This document shows, in pieces, positions 35,555 through 44,534 of a stretch of DNA of 64,000 nt. Source of the stretch: an uncultured Brevibacillus sp. GTDB lineage: Bacteria; Bacillota; Bacilli; Brevibacillales; Brevibacillaceae. How positions within the stretch are numbered: the first letter of the stretch is position 1; every line of letters begins with the position of its first letter. Below the pieces are notes generated by a model. It ran no database searches. It was not told the origin of the DNA and was given only the letters and a program-made list of their open reading frames with translations. The stretch is taken from NCBI RefSeq assembly GCF_947502445.1, contig NZ_CANMZW010000008.1, positions 124,001 to 188,000 on the forward strand, given 5' to 3'. A program made the position numbers and the translations under genes.

Positions 35555-36754
35555 CTATACTCGCTCAATAATTGTCGCAATACCTTGTCCTACACCAATG
35601 CACATTGCCGCGAGACCATACCGGGCTTCACGTCGTTCCATTTCATAAAGCAGAGTCGTCATAATACGCGCTCCACTGCACCCAAGCGGATGGCCCAAGG
35701 CGATGGCTCCACCGTTCACATTGACGCGGTCTGGATCTACGCCCAGCTCCCGCACGCTCGCCACTGCCTGTGCTGCAAATGCTTCATTGAACTCAAACAA
35801 ATCGATCTGATCGATCGTAAGACCTGCCTGCTTCAGCACTTTACGCGTCGCTGGCACGGGACCAATTCCCATGACGGATGGATCGACACCTGCCACAGCA
35901 GACGCTACGATACGCGCCCGCGGCTTCAAGCCTGCTTGCAGTGCTGCCTCCTGCTCCATGATCAACAGCGCACTTGCCCCGTCATTAAGACCACTGGAAT
36001 TACCCGCTGTTACCGAGCCGTCCTGCTTAAAAGCCGGTTTCAGCTTTTGCAGCTGCTCGATCGTCGTTTCCGGACGGGCATGCTCATCACGGTCAAAATA
36101 AGAGACCTCGCCTTTGCGTCCTCGCAGCTCCACAGGAACAATTTCCGCCTCCCATTTGCCTTTTGCTAGTGCACGGGCATAATTTTGCTGACTGCGCAAA
36201 GCAAAGGCATCCTGATCCTCCCGACTGATTTGATACTGTTCTGCTACGTTCTCCGCAGTTTCACCCAGACTGATTGGGGGATACATTTCGACCATCTTCT
36301 CGTTCACCAGTCTCCAGCCCAGCGTAGTGTCCACCAGCTGCTGATTTCCACGCTGAAAAGCCGTACCCGGCTTCATCATGACCAGTGGCGAGCGCGTCAT
36401 GCTTTCTGTCCCGCCAGCAATATACACGTGTCCCGCACCTGCTTTAATCGCATTGGCGCTTTGGTTCACCGCTTCCAATCCTGATCCGCATAAACGATTC
36501 ACCGTAACACCAGGAACATCTACTGGCACCCCAGCAAGCAGCAAAGACATGCGAGCTACGTTGCGGTTATCCTCACCCGCCTGATTCGCACAACCAAAAA
36601 TGACATCATCAATGCTCACAGGATCGATTGGATTACGCTCCAGCAGCTTGCGAATCACGAGTGCCCCCAGATCATCCGGGCGCACGTCCTTCAATGCTCC
36701 ACCAATGCGTCCAATGGGTGTCCGCACGGCATCTACAATTACAGGTATGTTCAT
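35555..36754 (-). CDS. paaJ: 3-oxoadipyl-CoA / 3-oxo-5,6-dehydrosuberyl-CoA thiolase
   Basis: Thiolase, 399 residues, last step of phenylacetyl-CoA degradation: cleaves the 3-oxoacyl-CoA to acetyl-CoA and succinyl-CoA. [20 protein letters not shown] and [12 protein letters not shown] (active Cys) are PaaJ-specific. [25 protein letters not shown] and CIGVGQG hold the other catalytic His and Cys. The ATG at 36754 follows GGAGG by eight bases; the eight extra upstream codons lack one. Last gene of the long operon. Confidence 0.93.
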   Translation of the reverse strand: MNIPVIVDAVRTPIGRIGGALKDVRPDDLGALVIRKLLERNPIDPVSIDDVIFGCANQAGEDNRNVARMSLLLAGVPVDVPGVTVNRLCGSGLEAVNQSANAIKAGAGHVYIAGGTESMTRSPLVMMKPGTAFQRGNQQLVDTTLGWRLVNEKMVEMYPPISLGETAENVAEQYQISREDQDAFALRSQQNYARALAKGKWEAEIVPVELRGRKGEVSYFDRDEHARPETTIEQLQKLKPAFKQDGSVTAGNSSGLNDGASALLIMEQEAALQAGLKPRARIVASAVAGVDPSVMGIGPVPATRKVLKQAGLTIDQIDLFEFNEAFAAQAVASVRELGVDPDRVNVNGGAIALGHPLGCSGARIMTTLLYEMERREARYGLAAMCIGVGQGIATIIERV

Positions 36755-36797
36755 CTCAAACGCCTCCATTGGGGCCAACCATTTATTTTTCTTACCG

Positions 36798-37997
36798 TTA
36801 CAGGGCTTCTACCAATGTAGCCAATCCTTGTCCTCCACCGATGCACAAGGAAACGACGCCATAGCGCTTTTTGCGGCGACGTAATTCATACAGGATCGTC
36901 CCTGCCAGTCGCGCACCGCTGCACCCGAGCGGATGTCCCAAAGCAAGCGCTCCACCGTTTACATTGGTCTTGTCAGGCGACAGACCCAGCTCGCGCATGC
37001 ACGCAAGAGCCTGGGAAGCAAAGGCTTCGTTTAATTCAAAAAGATCAATCTCATCGATCGTCATATTCACTTCTGCAAGCAGCTTTTGAATCGCTGCGAC
37101 AGGCCCGATTCCCATAATGCGTGGGTCTACACCAGCACTGACAAAATGAACAATCCGTCCCACTGGAGATATACCCGCCTCATTCAGCTTTTCCTCACTC
37201 ATCAAGAGGAGAGCTGCAGCCCCATCATTGATTCCCGAAGAATTGCCTGCTGTGACGCTGCCGTTTTTGCGAAAAGCAGGGCGCAGCTTCGCAAGCGACT
37301 CTACACCGGAATCACGACGCGGGAATTCATCCGTGTCAAAGATCGTCTCTTCCCCTTTTTTACCGCGAAGTGTGACAGGGAGGATCTCCTCACGAAAACG
37401 CCCTTCATCGATGGCAGCTATCGCGCGTCTCTGGCTTTCCGCGGCAAACTGATCCTGATCCTCGCGACTGATACCGTATCGCTCTGCCACATTTTCAGCC
37501 GTATCGCCCATCGTCAGTTCGCCATAAATCGAAACAGGAGCCGAGCGCGGACCACCGAACGATTCCATCAAGGTTTGTCCACCACGCTGATAGGGCTGCT
37601 CGAATTTTTCCATAATATATGGCGAGCGTGTCAGATTTTCAACGCCACCAGCGAGCATGACGCTGCTATGCCCAGCCTGAATAGACTGCGCCGCCAGATT
37701 GATCGCCTCCAGCCCTGACGCACATACACGGTTTACGGTCAGTCCTGGTACAGATTCCGGCAGTCCAGCTTTCAAAAGTCCAACACGGGCAATATTAATA
37801 AAAGGTCCCGCAGATATCACGTTCCCCATGATGACTCCATCGACAGCTTCTCCTGCTTGCCCTGCCCGCTTCAAAGCTCCGTCCAAAACAATCGCCGTCA
37901 AATCATCTATTGGTGTATTTTTTAGGCTTCCACCCAATTTGCCGATCGGCGTGCGAACAGCTGCCGCCACATAAACATCCTTACGTGCCTGCATCAC
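36798..37997 (-). CDS. Acetyl-CoA C-acyltransferase (second thiolase)
   Basis: Thiolase, 399 residues, with active Cys in [35 protein letters not shown] and CIGGGQG. It lacks the [14 protein letters not shown] block of PaaJ and looks like a general acetyl-CoA/3-ketoacyl-CoA thiolase. The start is GTG 37997 or ATG 37994; GAGGAG is eight bases before the GTG. It overlaps the end of the HCDH-like gene by four bases. Possibly used for the second thiolytic cleavage of the pathway or for a different acyl chain. Confidence 0.9.
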   Translation of the reverse strand: MMQARKDVYVAAAVRTPIGKLGGSLKNTPIDDLTAIVLDGALKRAGQAGEAVDGVIMGNVISAGPFINIARVGLLKAGLPESVPGLTVNRVCASGLEAINLAAQSIQAGHSSVMLAGGVENLTRSPYIMEKFEQPYQRGGQTLMESFGGPRSAPVSIYGELTMGDTAENVAERYGISREDQDQFAAESQRRAIAAIDEGRFREEILPVTLRGKKGEETIFDTDEFPRRDSGVESLAKLRPAFRKNGSVTAGNSSGINDGAAALLLMSEEKLNEAGISPVGRIVHFVSAGVDPRIMGIGPVAAIQKLLAEVNMTIDEIDLFELNEAFASQALACMRELGLSPDKTNVNGGALALGHPLGCSGARLAGTILYELRRRKKRYGVVSLCIGGGQGLATLVEAL

Positions 37998-38749
37998 TTT
38001 TCACACTCCTCTTTGCTGCCATAGTGATAAAAGCCTTGCCCACTTCTTACTCCTACTCGCTTGGCAAGCACTAGCTTTCGCAGAAGCGGTGCCGTGCGAT
38101 AGCGTTCTTCGGCAAAATCGCGCTGCAGCCCTCGGGAAATCGCGTAAATTTCATCCAGTCCGATGCGATCTGCCCATTCCAGCGGGCCGTATGGGTAGTT
38201 CGTTCCTTTTTTCATAGCTGTGTCGATGTCTTGCGGAGTTGCTGCTTTTTCCATCAACGCAAAAGCTGCTTCGTTGATAATCAGTGAAAGGATACGTGGA
38301 AATACGAGGCCTACCTCGTCTACTACGATTTCCGTCTCTTTATCCAGTGATCGAAAGAGTGACACTGCCGCTGCAATTGCTGGTTCCTCTGTTTGCAGGG
38401 CCGGTGCGATCTCGATCAACTCACGCTCTGCCAAAGGAACGAGTGTACCAAAACCGCATACTCTCTCAGGATGCTCTGTCCAGGAAGCTGCCTCTGTCGC
38501 AGTGATTGCCAGCGATGTAGTAATGATTGGCACATCGGCAGCAAGCAGCTGATCCAGATCACAAAGCTGTTGTTTCTTTGCTTCCAGATTGAGACTGTTT
38601 ACTTCTACTGCTAGAGATACCGTTTGGGGTGCGCTCGTCGCGTCCTCAAAGGACAACACCGTATACCCTCTATCTATCAATAAATGATGCAATTCTGCAT
38701 AGAGCGGGCTGTCACCCGTAAGCAAAACCGCCTTATTTGCTGTAGTCAT
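37994..38749 (-). CDS. 3-hydroxyacyl-CoA dehydrogenase-like protein with degenerate NAD domain
   Basis: 251 residues. The C-terminal half (about 140-245) is a clear 3HCDH C-terminal domain: VGLVFPRILSLIINEAAFAL, KGTNYPYGPLEWADRIGL, and SGQGFYHY at the end. The N-terminal half is short and, where GxGxxG should be, reads LLTGDSPLYAELHHLL, so NAD binding by a normal Rossmann loop is doubtful. It overlaps paaH by 17 bases. E. coli PaaH is about 475 residues with two C-terminal domains, so this may be a split-off partner. It may be structural, or a dehydrogenase with an unusual cofactor site. Confidence 0.8.
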   Translation of the reverse strand: MTTANKAVLLTGDSPLYAELHHLLIDRGYTVLSFEDATSAPQTVSLAVEVNSLNLEAKKQQLCDLDQLLAADVPIITTSLAITATEAASWTEHPERVCGFGTLVPLAERELIEIAPALQTEEPAIAAAVSLFRSLDKETEIVVDEVGLVFPRILSLIINEAAFALMEKAATPQDIDTAMKKGTNYPYGPLEWADRIGLDEIYAISRGLQRDFAEERYRTAPLLRKLVLAKRVGVRSGQGFYHYGSKEECEK

Positions 38750-39590
38750 AGAACCCTTCCCCCGTCTTTCTGCCCAGGCTGCCGGCCTGTACCATTCGCT
38801 GTTGAATCCGGCTGGGCTTGAATCGTCCTTCGTGGAAGAAATCGGAATATACCGATTGGGTCGTAGCGAAATTAATATCGATTCCGATCATGTCTTGCAG
38901 CTCAAACGGTCCCATTTTGAATCCGCCCGCCTGCTTCATGATCCGATCAATCTGTTCTACTTTTGCTACATTGTCACCAAGAATTCGCAACGCTTCATTA
39001 TAATAAGGGCGGGCGATCCGGTTGACGATGAAGCCAGGTGTATCTGTCACGAGAACAGGTACCTTACCCAGCTGCTCGGCAAAACGGTACGCCTGCTCCA
39101 CATTGTCTTCGCTAGATTTCTTCCCGCGAATGACCTCAACCAAAGGCATGACGGGTGCTGGATTGAAGAAATGAAACCCGAGAATACGCTCGGGATGTGG
39201 CAAGCCTCCGGCAATTTCCGTTATGGAGATCGAGGAGGTATTGGTCAAAAGCAGTGCATCGCTTTTGCAAATTCGTGAGAGTTCCCCAAAAATGGTCTTT
39301 TTCAGATCCAGCCGCTCTGGTACCGCTTCGATCACGATGTCGCAATCAGCGAGCTGTTCCATGTCCGAGACGAGCTTCATTCTCTCGAGCGTGTCTGTCT
39401 TTTGCTGCTCATTGATTTTGCCTTTTTCTACATCCTTGGACAGGATAGATTGCAGATAACTTTGCGCTTTGTCCAAGACAGCTTGATTCGCATCCAATAG
39501 CTTTACATGATGTCCTTTGCGGCCACAGACGAGAGCGATACCCGCTCCCATCGTTCCAGCACCGATGACACCGACAGTTTTCGTTTCCAC
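38733..39590 (-). CDS. paaH: 3-hydroxyacyl-CoA dehydrogenase PaaH-like
   Basis: NAD-dependent oxidation of 3-hydroxyadipyl-CoA in the phenylacetate pathway. 285 residues, the single-domain (3-hydroxybutyryl-CoA dehydrogenase) size. Intact Rossmann motif GVIGAGTMGAGIA at 7-19, TNTSSISITEIA, catalytic His in GFHFFNPAPVMPLVEV, and PGFIVNRIARPYYNEA. GTG start, seven bases after GAGAGGGA. Lies between paaG and the HCDH-like partner gene. Confidence 0.9.
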   Translation of the reverse strand: METKTVGVIGAGTMGAGIALVCGRKGHHVKLLDANQAVLDKAQSYLQSILSKDVEKGKINEQQKTDTLERMKLVSDMEQLADCDIVIEAVPERLDLKKTIFGELSRICKSDALLLTNTSSISITEIAGGLPHPERILGFHFFNPAPVMPLVEVIRGKKSSEDNVEQAYRFAEQLGKVPVLVTDTPGFIVNRIARPYYNEALRILGDNVAKVEQIDRIMKQAGGFKMGPFELQDMIGIDINFATTQSVYSDFFHEGRFKPSRIQQRMVQAGSLGRKTGEGFYDYSK

Positions 39591-39645
39591 TCGCCGATCC
39601 CTCTCTTTTTATGTGGCGTATGAGCATTGATAAGCACGGCGCGTT

Positions 39646-40422
39646 TTATTGACCTGTAAAGCGAGGTGCACGTTTCTCCATGAAGGCTGTAACCCCTTCT
39701 TTGTGATCCTCAGTGCTGCCTGCTGCATCCTGCGCAAATGCTTCATATTCCAAGGTTTCTTCCAGCCCCATCTCGAGCCCTTTGTACATGGTTCGCTTGA
39801 TCAGGCCGATTCCTCGGGTAGGCAGTGAAGCCAATTTTCTTGCATACGCCATCGCAGCCTCCTGGAAAGAGTCTGCCGGATATACTTGATTGACCAAGCC
39901 AATACGCAGCGCTTCCTCTGCGGAGATCTTCTCGCCAGTCATCGCCAGCTCCAGCGCTTTCCCAATTCCTACAATGCGCGGCAGGAAATAGCATCCCCCT
40001 GAATCAGGCACTAAGCCGATGTTGACAAACGCATTGACGAGCGATGCCTTATCCGACGCGAGACGAATATCGCAGGCCAGTGCTACGCTCATCCCCGCTC
40101 CTGCCGCAACTCCGTTAATGGCAGCTACAATTGGCTTCTCTGTTTTTTGAAATTGCAAAATCATCGGATTGTAGCGCTTCCGTAAAAACCCGCCAAAGTC
40201 TACATTCCCACCCGACACATCTCCCAGGTCCTGTCCGGCATTAAACGCCCTGCCAGCTCCTGTGAACAAAATACAGCGTACTTCCGGAGACTTTTGTGCC
40301 TGCTTCAGAGCATCTGTGATTTCTTTGTTCATCTGCTCCGTAAAAGCGTTAAATTTTTCTGGGCGGTTCATCGTAATGACTGCGACACCTTCGGATACTT
40401 CGTAGAGGATCGTTTCGTACAT
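39646..40422 (-). CDS. paaG: 2-(1,2-epoxy-1,2-dihydrophenyl)acetyl-CoA isomerase
   Basis: Crotonase-fold isomerase turning the epoxide into the seven-membered oxepin-CoA. 258 residues. The PaaG-type loop FNAGQDLGDV and active-site NIGLVPDSGGCYFLPRIVG with Asp in place of the hydratase Glu are visible. AGGAGG precedes the ATG. It lies ten bases after the PaaF-like gene. Confidence 0.9.
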   Translation of the reverse strand: MYETILYEVSEGVAVITMNRPEKFNAFTEQMNKEITDALKQAQKSPEVRCILFTGAGRAFNAGQDLGDVSGGNVDFGGFLRKRYNPMILQFQKTEKPIVAAINGVAAGAGMSVALACDIRLASDKASLVNAFVNIGLVPDSGGCYFLPRIVGIGKALELAMTGEKISAEEALRIGLVNQVYPADSFQEAAMAYARKLASLPTRGIGLIKRTMYKGLEMGLEETLEYEAFAQDAAGSTEDHKEGVTAFMEKRAPRFTGQ

Positions 40423-40431
40423 GGCTGCCTC

Positions 40432-41205
40432 CTAATTACCCGTAAACCGGGGTTTGCGTTTTTCCAGGAAGGCTTGCATCCCTTCCTTCCGATCTTCGCT
40501 TGCCAGCAGCAAATAAAAACTGTTTCGCTCGTAGTCCATGCCTTCTTGTAATGGCAAGTCTGTTGCCTTGTGCACGGTTTTTTTGATGACCTTGACAGCG
40601 AGCGGTGCTTGCCTGGAGATTCGCTTCGCCAGCTTGAGCGCCTCGCTAAAGTATGCTTCTACAGGTACGACACGGTTGACCAAGCCATACTGCCACGCTT
40701 CTTTTGCAGAGATGGAATCACCTGTAAGCAGCATTTCCATCGCTTTGCGCAGACCGACAGCGCGAGTCAGACGCTGTGTCCCACCTGCTCCGGGCATTAC
40801 TCCGAGATTGACCTCCGGTTGTCCGATCACGGCTGTCTCAGACGCAATCACGATGTCACAGTTCATCATCAATTCACAGCCTCCGCCGAGAACAAAGCCG
40901 CTTACCGCACCAATAATCGGCTTGGATATGCGTGACATGCGGTCCCATACGGCGAACTGGTCTCTCTTCATGATTTCAACAGCTGACGCATCTGCCATCT
41001 CATTGATATCCGCCCCGGCAGCAAAGGCTCTTTCATTGCCAGTGAGCAGAATCGCGCCGATGGCTGGGTCGCGGTCAAACTGCTCCATCGCTTCCACCAG
41101 CTCATCGATCAACTGCAAATTTAGCGCATTGAGAATTTTCGGTCGATTGAGCGTAATCACTCCTACAGCTTCATCGCTGGCTACCGTGATGTATTCATAT
41201 GACAA
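40432..41205 (-). CDS. paaF: Enoyl-CoA hydratase PaaF-like
   Basis: Crotonase, 257 residues. Oxyanion-hole residues in FAAGADINEM and VLGGGCELMM, and both catalytic glutamates in NCDIVIASETAVIGQPEVNLGVMPGAGGTQRL context (QPEVNLG and the preceding GGGCELM). This is the normal hydratase set, so hydration of 2,3-dehydroadipyl-CoA is likely. TTG start at 41205, ten bases after AAAGGTG. Confidence 0.85.
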   Translation of the reverse strand: MSYEYITVASDEAVGVITLNRPKILNALNLQLIDELVEAMEQFDRDPAIGAILLTGNERAFAAGADINEMADASAVEIMKRDQFAVWDRMSRISKPIIGAVSGFVLGGGCELMMNCDIVIASETAVIGQPEVNLGVMPGAGGTQRLTRAVGLRKAMEMLLTGDSISAKEAWQYGLVNRVVPVEAYFSEALKLAKRISRQAPLAVKVIKKTVHKATDLPLQEGMDYERNSFYLLLASEDRKEGMQAFLEKRKPRFTGN

Positions 41206-41241
41206 GAGCAGTTCACACCTTTCCCCAGATATAATGATTTC

Positions 41242-42570
41242 TTAAATAGCAGCTTGCGTTTTATTGCGATTATCGACAACGCGAATGGCTTTGCTTTCAC
41301 TGCGGATCAGCGAGTTTGGCGGCAAAATACGCAGCACAACAGATACACCCAACGTATTTTTAATCATATGCCCGATTTCTTTCACTAATGGCGCAAGTGC
41401 AGCATTTTCATTTCCGGTAATTTCACTTGCATACTCCTGACTCAGCTCACAGTGAACCTCGAATCGATCAAGTGCCCCATCACGCTCAATCACTACCTGG
41501 TATTGCGGTGCCAATTGTTCAAAAGTAAGCAATACAGATTCAATCTCTGTCGGGAAGACATTCACACCGCGAATGATCAGCATGTCATCCACACGACCTT
41601 TGATACGGGACATCCGCATTGTTGTACGACCGCATTTGCATGGCTCCGGGTTAAGTGATGCGATATCACCCGTGCGATAGCGAATGACTGGGAAAGCTTC
41701 TTTTGTCAAAGAAGTGAAAACAAGCTCACCTTCTTGACCATATGGCAGCACTTCTCCCGTATTTGGATCAATGATTTCCGCGTAGAAATGATCTTCTGCG
41801 ATGTGCAGACCATCCTGCACTTCATGACACTCGATCGAAACGCCAGGTCCCATTACCTCGGAGAGACCGTAAATATCAACTGCTTTTATATCGAGCGCTT
41901 CTTCCAGCTGCTCGCGCATTTCCTCAGACCATGGCTCCGCACCAAAAATGCCGTACTTGACGCTCGTCTCACGTGGATTGATGCCCATCTTTTTCATTTC
42001 CTCGACGATGTTCAGCACGTAGGAAGGCGTAGCTGCCAATCCGCGTGGTTTGAAATCCTCAATCAAGGTAATTTGACGAGACGTATTTCCGCCGGACACC
42101 GGTACAGCAACTGCTCCCATATGCTCGATCCCGTTGTGCAAGCCAAGCCCGCCTGTAAACAATCCATAGCCATACGCGTTATGGAAAATATCGCCTGGCT
42201 CTCCGCCCGCACAGCACAGAGCACGAGCAACAATTTCAGCCCAGTTTTCCAGATCCTTTTTCGTGTAGCCGACAACTGTTGGCTTTCCTTTTGTGCCGGA
42301 CGATCCGTGGATACGTGCGACTTCTTTCATATCAACTGCAAACAGATTGAATGGATAGTTCTCGCGCAAATGCGTTTTCTTCATAAAAGGAAGCTTTTGA
42401 ATATCCTCGATCGATTGAACATCCTCTGGCTTTACACCCGCAGCATCCATCGCTTCCTTGTGAAAAGGAACTCGCTCGTATACTCGCTTCACTGTTTCCT
42501 TGAGGCGTCCCAGCTGGAGTTCTGTCATTTCCTCTCTTGACAGCGCTTCCATCTCCATGTTAAAGATCAT
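41242..42570 (-). CDS. paaK: Phenylacetate-CoA ligase
   Basis: Activates phenylacetate to phenylacetyl-CoA using ATP. 442 residues, the family length. AMP-binding motif HGSSGTKGKPTVVGYT, NAYGYGLFTGGLGLH, YGLSEVMGPGVS, RTGDIASL and the C-terminal GRVDDMLIIRGVNVFPTEIE. The frame remains open another 88 codons upstream, but that would overlap the crotonase gene. MIFNMEMEAL at 42570, behind GGGGGA, is the proper start. Confidence 0.95.
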   Translation of the reverse strand: MIFNMEMEALSREEMTELQLGRLKETVKRVYERVPFHKEAMDAAGVKPEDVQSIEDIQKLPFMKKTHLRENYPFNLFAVDMKEVARIHGSSGTKGKPTVVGYTKKDLENWAEIVARALCCAGGEPGDIFHNAYGYGLFTGGLGLHNGIEHMGAVAVPVSGGNTSRQITLIEDFKPRGLAATPSYVLNIVEEMKKMGINPRETSVKYGIFGAEPWSEEMREQLEEALDIKAVDIYGLSEVMGPGVSIECHEVQDGLHIAEDHFYAEIIDPNTGEVLPYGQEGELVFTSLTKEAFPVIRYRTGDIASLNPEPCKCGRTTMRMSRIKGRVDDMLIIRGVNVFPTEIESVLLTFEQLAPQYQVVIERDGALDRFEVHCELSQEYASEITGNENAALAPLVKEIGHMIKNTLGVSVVLRILPPNSLIRSESKAIRVVDNRNKTQAAI

Positions 42571-42622
42571 TTCGCATCCCCCATTCTGTATCTTCGGTTT
42601 TTGTCCACCAAACATTACGTAT

Positions 42623-43408
42623 CTATTCACCCAAAAAGACTGGCTTTCGTTTTTCGCGGAATGCCTCCAGTGCTTCCAGACGGTCTTTTGTTGGAATGAT
42701 GACTTCATAGCACATCGTTTCCACATCAAGTCCGGTTTGCAAATCGACGCTGGAGCCACGGTCAATTGCCAATTTTGCCTGATAGACGGCAAGCGGAGCA
42801 TTTGCCAAAATTTCATTGGCAAGCCCCATTGCAATTGCTTCCAATTGGCCCAGGTTCTCCGCTACACCATTTACAAAGCCAAGAGCCAAAGCGTCTGCAG
42901 CCGTAATTTTACGAGCTGTCAAAATGAGTTCCTTTGCTTTGGATGGCCCGATCAGTCGAGATAGGCGTTGCGTACCACCTGCACCCGGAATAATTCCGAG
43001 GCTCACTTCTGTCAAACCCATCTTGGCATCTGCTACCGCGTAGCGAAAATCACAGGCAAGTGCCAGTTCGAAGCCTCCGCCAAAGGCAAAGCCGTTTATC
43101 ATGGCTATGGTCGGCTGCGGCAATCGTTCCAGAGCTGTAAATACATCCCGAATCTTACGAACATTGCGTCGAACCTGCTGCTCGTTAAGCGTCCGACGCT
43201 CCTTCAGATCAGCGCCTGCACAAAAAGCACGGCCCTCTGCTTTTACAACAACTACACGAACCTCTTTTGAATCTAGACGCACCTGCTCGATAAACTCGCC
43301 CAAGCGCGACAACGTTTCGTAATTGAGAGCATTCAGTTCATCCGGACGGTTCAGCGTGATGATTCCTATATGTCCATCGCGTTCAAATCGCACTGTATCC
43401 TGGCTCAT
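42623..43408 (-). CDS. Enoyl-CoA hydratase/isomerase, third crotonase of the operon
   Basis: Crotonase-fold enzyme, 261 residues. FCAGADLKERR, FGGGFELALACD and GLTEVSLGIIPGAGGTQRLSR include both hydratase glutamates. It resembles the AUH/methylglutaconyl-CoA hydratase-like group rather than PaaG. The second of two adjacent ATG codons (43408) has six-base spacing from GAGGAGG. It could act as a second hydratase in the pathway or in the degradation of a related aromatic or branched acid. Confidence 0.85.
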   Translation of the reverse strand: MSQDTVRFERDGHIGIITLNRPDELNALNYETLSRLGEFIEQVRLDSKEVRVVVVKAEGRAFCAGADLKERRTLNEQQVRRNVRKIRDVFTALERLPQPTIAMINGFAFGGGFELALACDFRYAVADAKMGLTEVSLGIIPGAGGTQRLSRLIGPSKAKELILTARKITAADALALGFVNGVAENLGQLEAIAMGLANEILANAPLAVYQAKLAIDRGSSVDLQTGLDVETMCYEVIIPTKDRLEALEAFREKRKPVFLGE

Positions 43409-43441
43409 CATGGTCCTCCTCGAAGGCATGCTGCTTTACTT

Positions 43442-43828
43442 CTATTTTGTCGTCACTCTTGCGTAGGTGCCAGTAGCAAATGCAACCAGCTTGCCATCAC
43501 AGGTGACGCGTGCTTCCATTATTATTAGGCTTTTGCCCTGCTTCAGTACCTTGGATTCTGCCTCCAGCAGCTCACCACGTGCTGGATACAAGTATTGAAT
43601 TTTACTCTCTACAGTGACACACTGCTGTACGCCGTTGACGTGAGGCGCTGCACCATGTCCCATTGCCACATCTGCCAAAGTAGCCGTTACGCCCCCATGC
43701 ACAACGCCTTCGATGCTATTAAAAAGATCAGGGCGAATCTTGAGTGCTACCTTGCAGCCCTGTTCATCTCTGTGCACGATTTCTATGCCCAGGTAGTGGT
43801 TGAAACGATTACGGTTTTCCTCTGCCAT
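43442..43828 (-). CDS. Hotdog-fold thioesterase (PaaI_thioesterase family)
   Basis: 128-residue single hotdog domain. The catalytic block GVVHGGVTATLADVAMGHGA is the one seen in PaaI/YbgC-like acyl-CoA thioesterases. It probably hydrolyses stalled aryl- or acyl-CoA esters to free CoA. It is the second thioesterase gene of the operon and follows an unusual 245-base spacer with strong hairpins. Confidence 0.85.
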   Translation of the reverse strand: MAEENRNRFNHYLGIEIVHRDEQGCKVALKIRPDLFNSIEGVVHGGVTATLADVAMGHGAAPHVNGVQQCVTVESKIQYLYPARGELLEAESKVLKQGKSLIIMEARVTCDGKLVAFATGTYARVTTK

Positions 43829-43875
43829 GTCTAGCGTCCCCTTTATCCTGTTTCAGCATAAGAAAACCCCTTATT

Positions 43876-44040
43876 GAGGCTTCCTCAAAGTAGAGCAACC
43901 GCGTTTTAGCGGAAAGTCTTACCGAAGTAATGCCCGTAGCAAACGCTGAGGCACCTTGTCATGCGCTTCGGAATTGATAAGCTTCACGCTTATCAATTCC
44001 GAAGCGGTAAAACAGTGAAAGGAGCCTTAGCACCAGGCAT
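43876..44040. repeat. Structured palindromic spacer inside the paa operon
   Basis: Centre: CGCTTCGGAATTGATAAGC (43964-43982) and its exact complement (43988-44006) form a perfect 19-pair stem with a 5-base loop and no T run. A smaller CCGC/GCGG hairpin is at 43900-43911 and TTGAGG/CCTCAA at 43875-43889. On the minus strand two mini-frames start inside it, MPGAKAPFTVLPLRN (44040-43993, behind GAGAGG) and MTRCLSVCYGHYFGKTFR (43962-43906). It may be a mobile palindromic repeat, an mRNA-processing site or an attenuator. No known RNA family was recognised. Confidence 0.5.
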
Positions 44041-44073
44041 TCGGCTTCCTCTCTCTGTTACATTCGCTATCGT

Positions 44074-44532
44074 CTATTCTTCGTCGATCTGGACGAAGTA
44101 TTCACTCTTTCTGTAAGCCAGCGCGTCCAGTGTCGCCACCAAGCCATGCTCGGTCTCCACGCGAATTCGATACCACGCAGTCCGGTTATTTTTCTTCTCT
44201 TCTGTCGCTGTCGCTACCAAGCGATTGCCTTTCATAGCTGCTGCCAAAAAACCAATGTTCATGGAAAGCGCAACAGACGTCTTTCCATAGGAGTTACAGG
44301 CTGCTGCAAATACAAAGTCAGCCAGCGAGAAAATGATGGCACCATGAGCGGTACCGTGTGCATTAAGCATGTGATCCTCTACGATCACTTCTGCCGTCGC
44401 TGTTCCCTCTCCCAGCTCAAGCAGCTTGATCCCAAGAAACTGCGCGAATTGATCTTGCTTCAGCTTGGCGCAAATTTCATCGTAATGCTTACGGTGAAGC
44501 TCTCGTTCGTCAACGTACTGTTTTGTGCTCAT
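44074..44532 (-). CDS. paaI: Phenylacetyl-CoA-type thioesterase PaaI
   Basis: 152-residue hotdog thioesterase with the PaaI signature NAHGTAHGAIIFSLADFVFAAACNS (active-site Asn/His/Asp region, residues about 57-81). PaaI releases CoA from ring-hydroxylated or dead-end phenylacetyl-CoA derivatives, protecting the CoA pool. Starts two bases after the EthD stop. Directly after it comes the hairpin-rich spacer, so the operon could be processed there. Confidence 0.92.
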   Translation of the reverse strand: MSTKQYVDERELHRKHYDEICAKLKQDQFAQFLGIKLLELGEGTATAEVIVEDHMLNAHGTAHGAIIFSLADFVFAAACNSYGKTSVALSMNIGFLAAAMKGNRLVATATEEKKNNRTAWYRIRVETEHGLVATLDALAYRKSEYFVQIDEE

Positions 44533-44534
44533 GC

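Noticed and set aside
35365-35571. 68-codon plus-strand frame between paaX and paaJ, considered as a gene remnant
   Set aside because: Starts at a TTG without a ribosome site, runs through the paa terminator and into paaJ, and matches no family I know.
41734-42540. Plus-strand open frame of 268 codons opposite paaK
   Set aside because: Antisense of paaK; the composition (Cys, His, Phe-rich) and lack of motifs mark it as a shadow.
42571-42834. N-terminal extension of paaK by 88 codons
   Set aside because: Overlaps the crotonase gene by about 200 bases, lacks any PaaK similarity, and a good ribosome site precedes the ATG at 42570.
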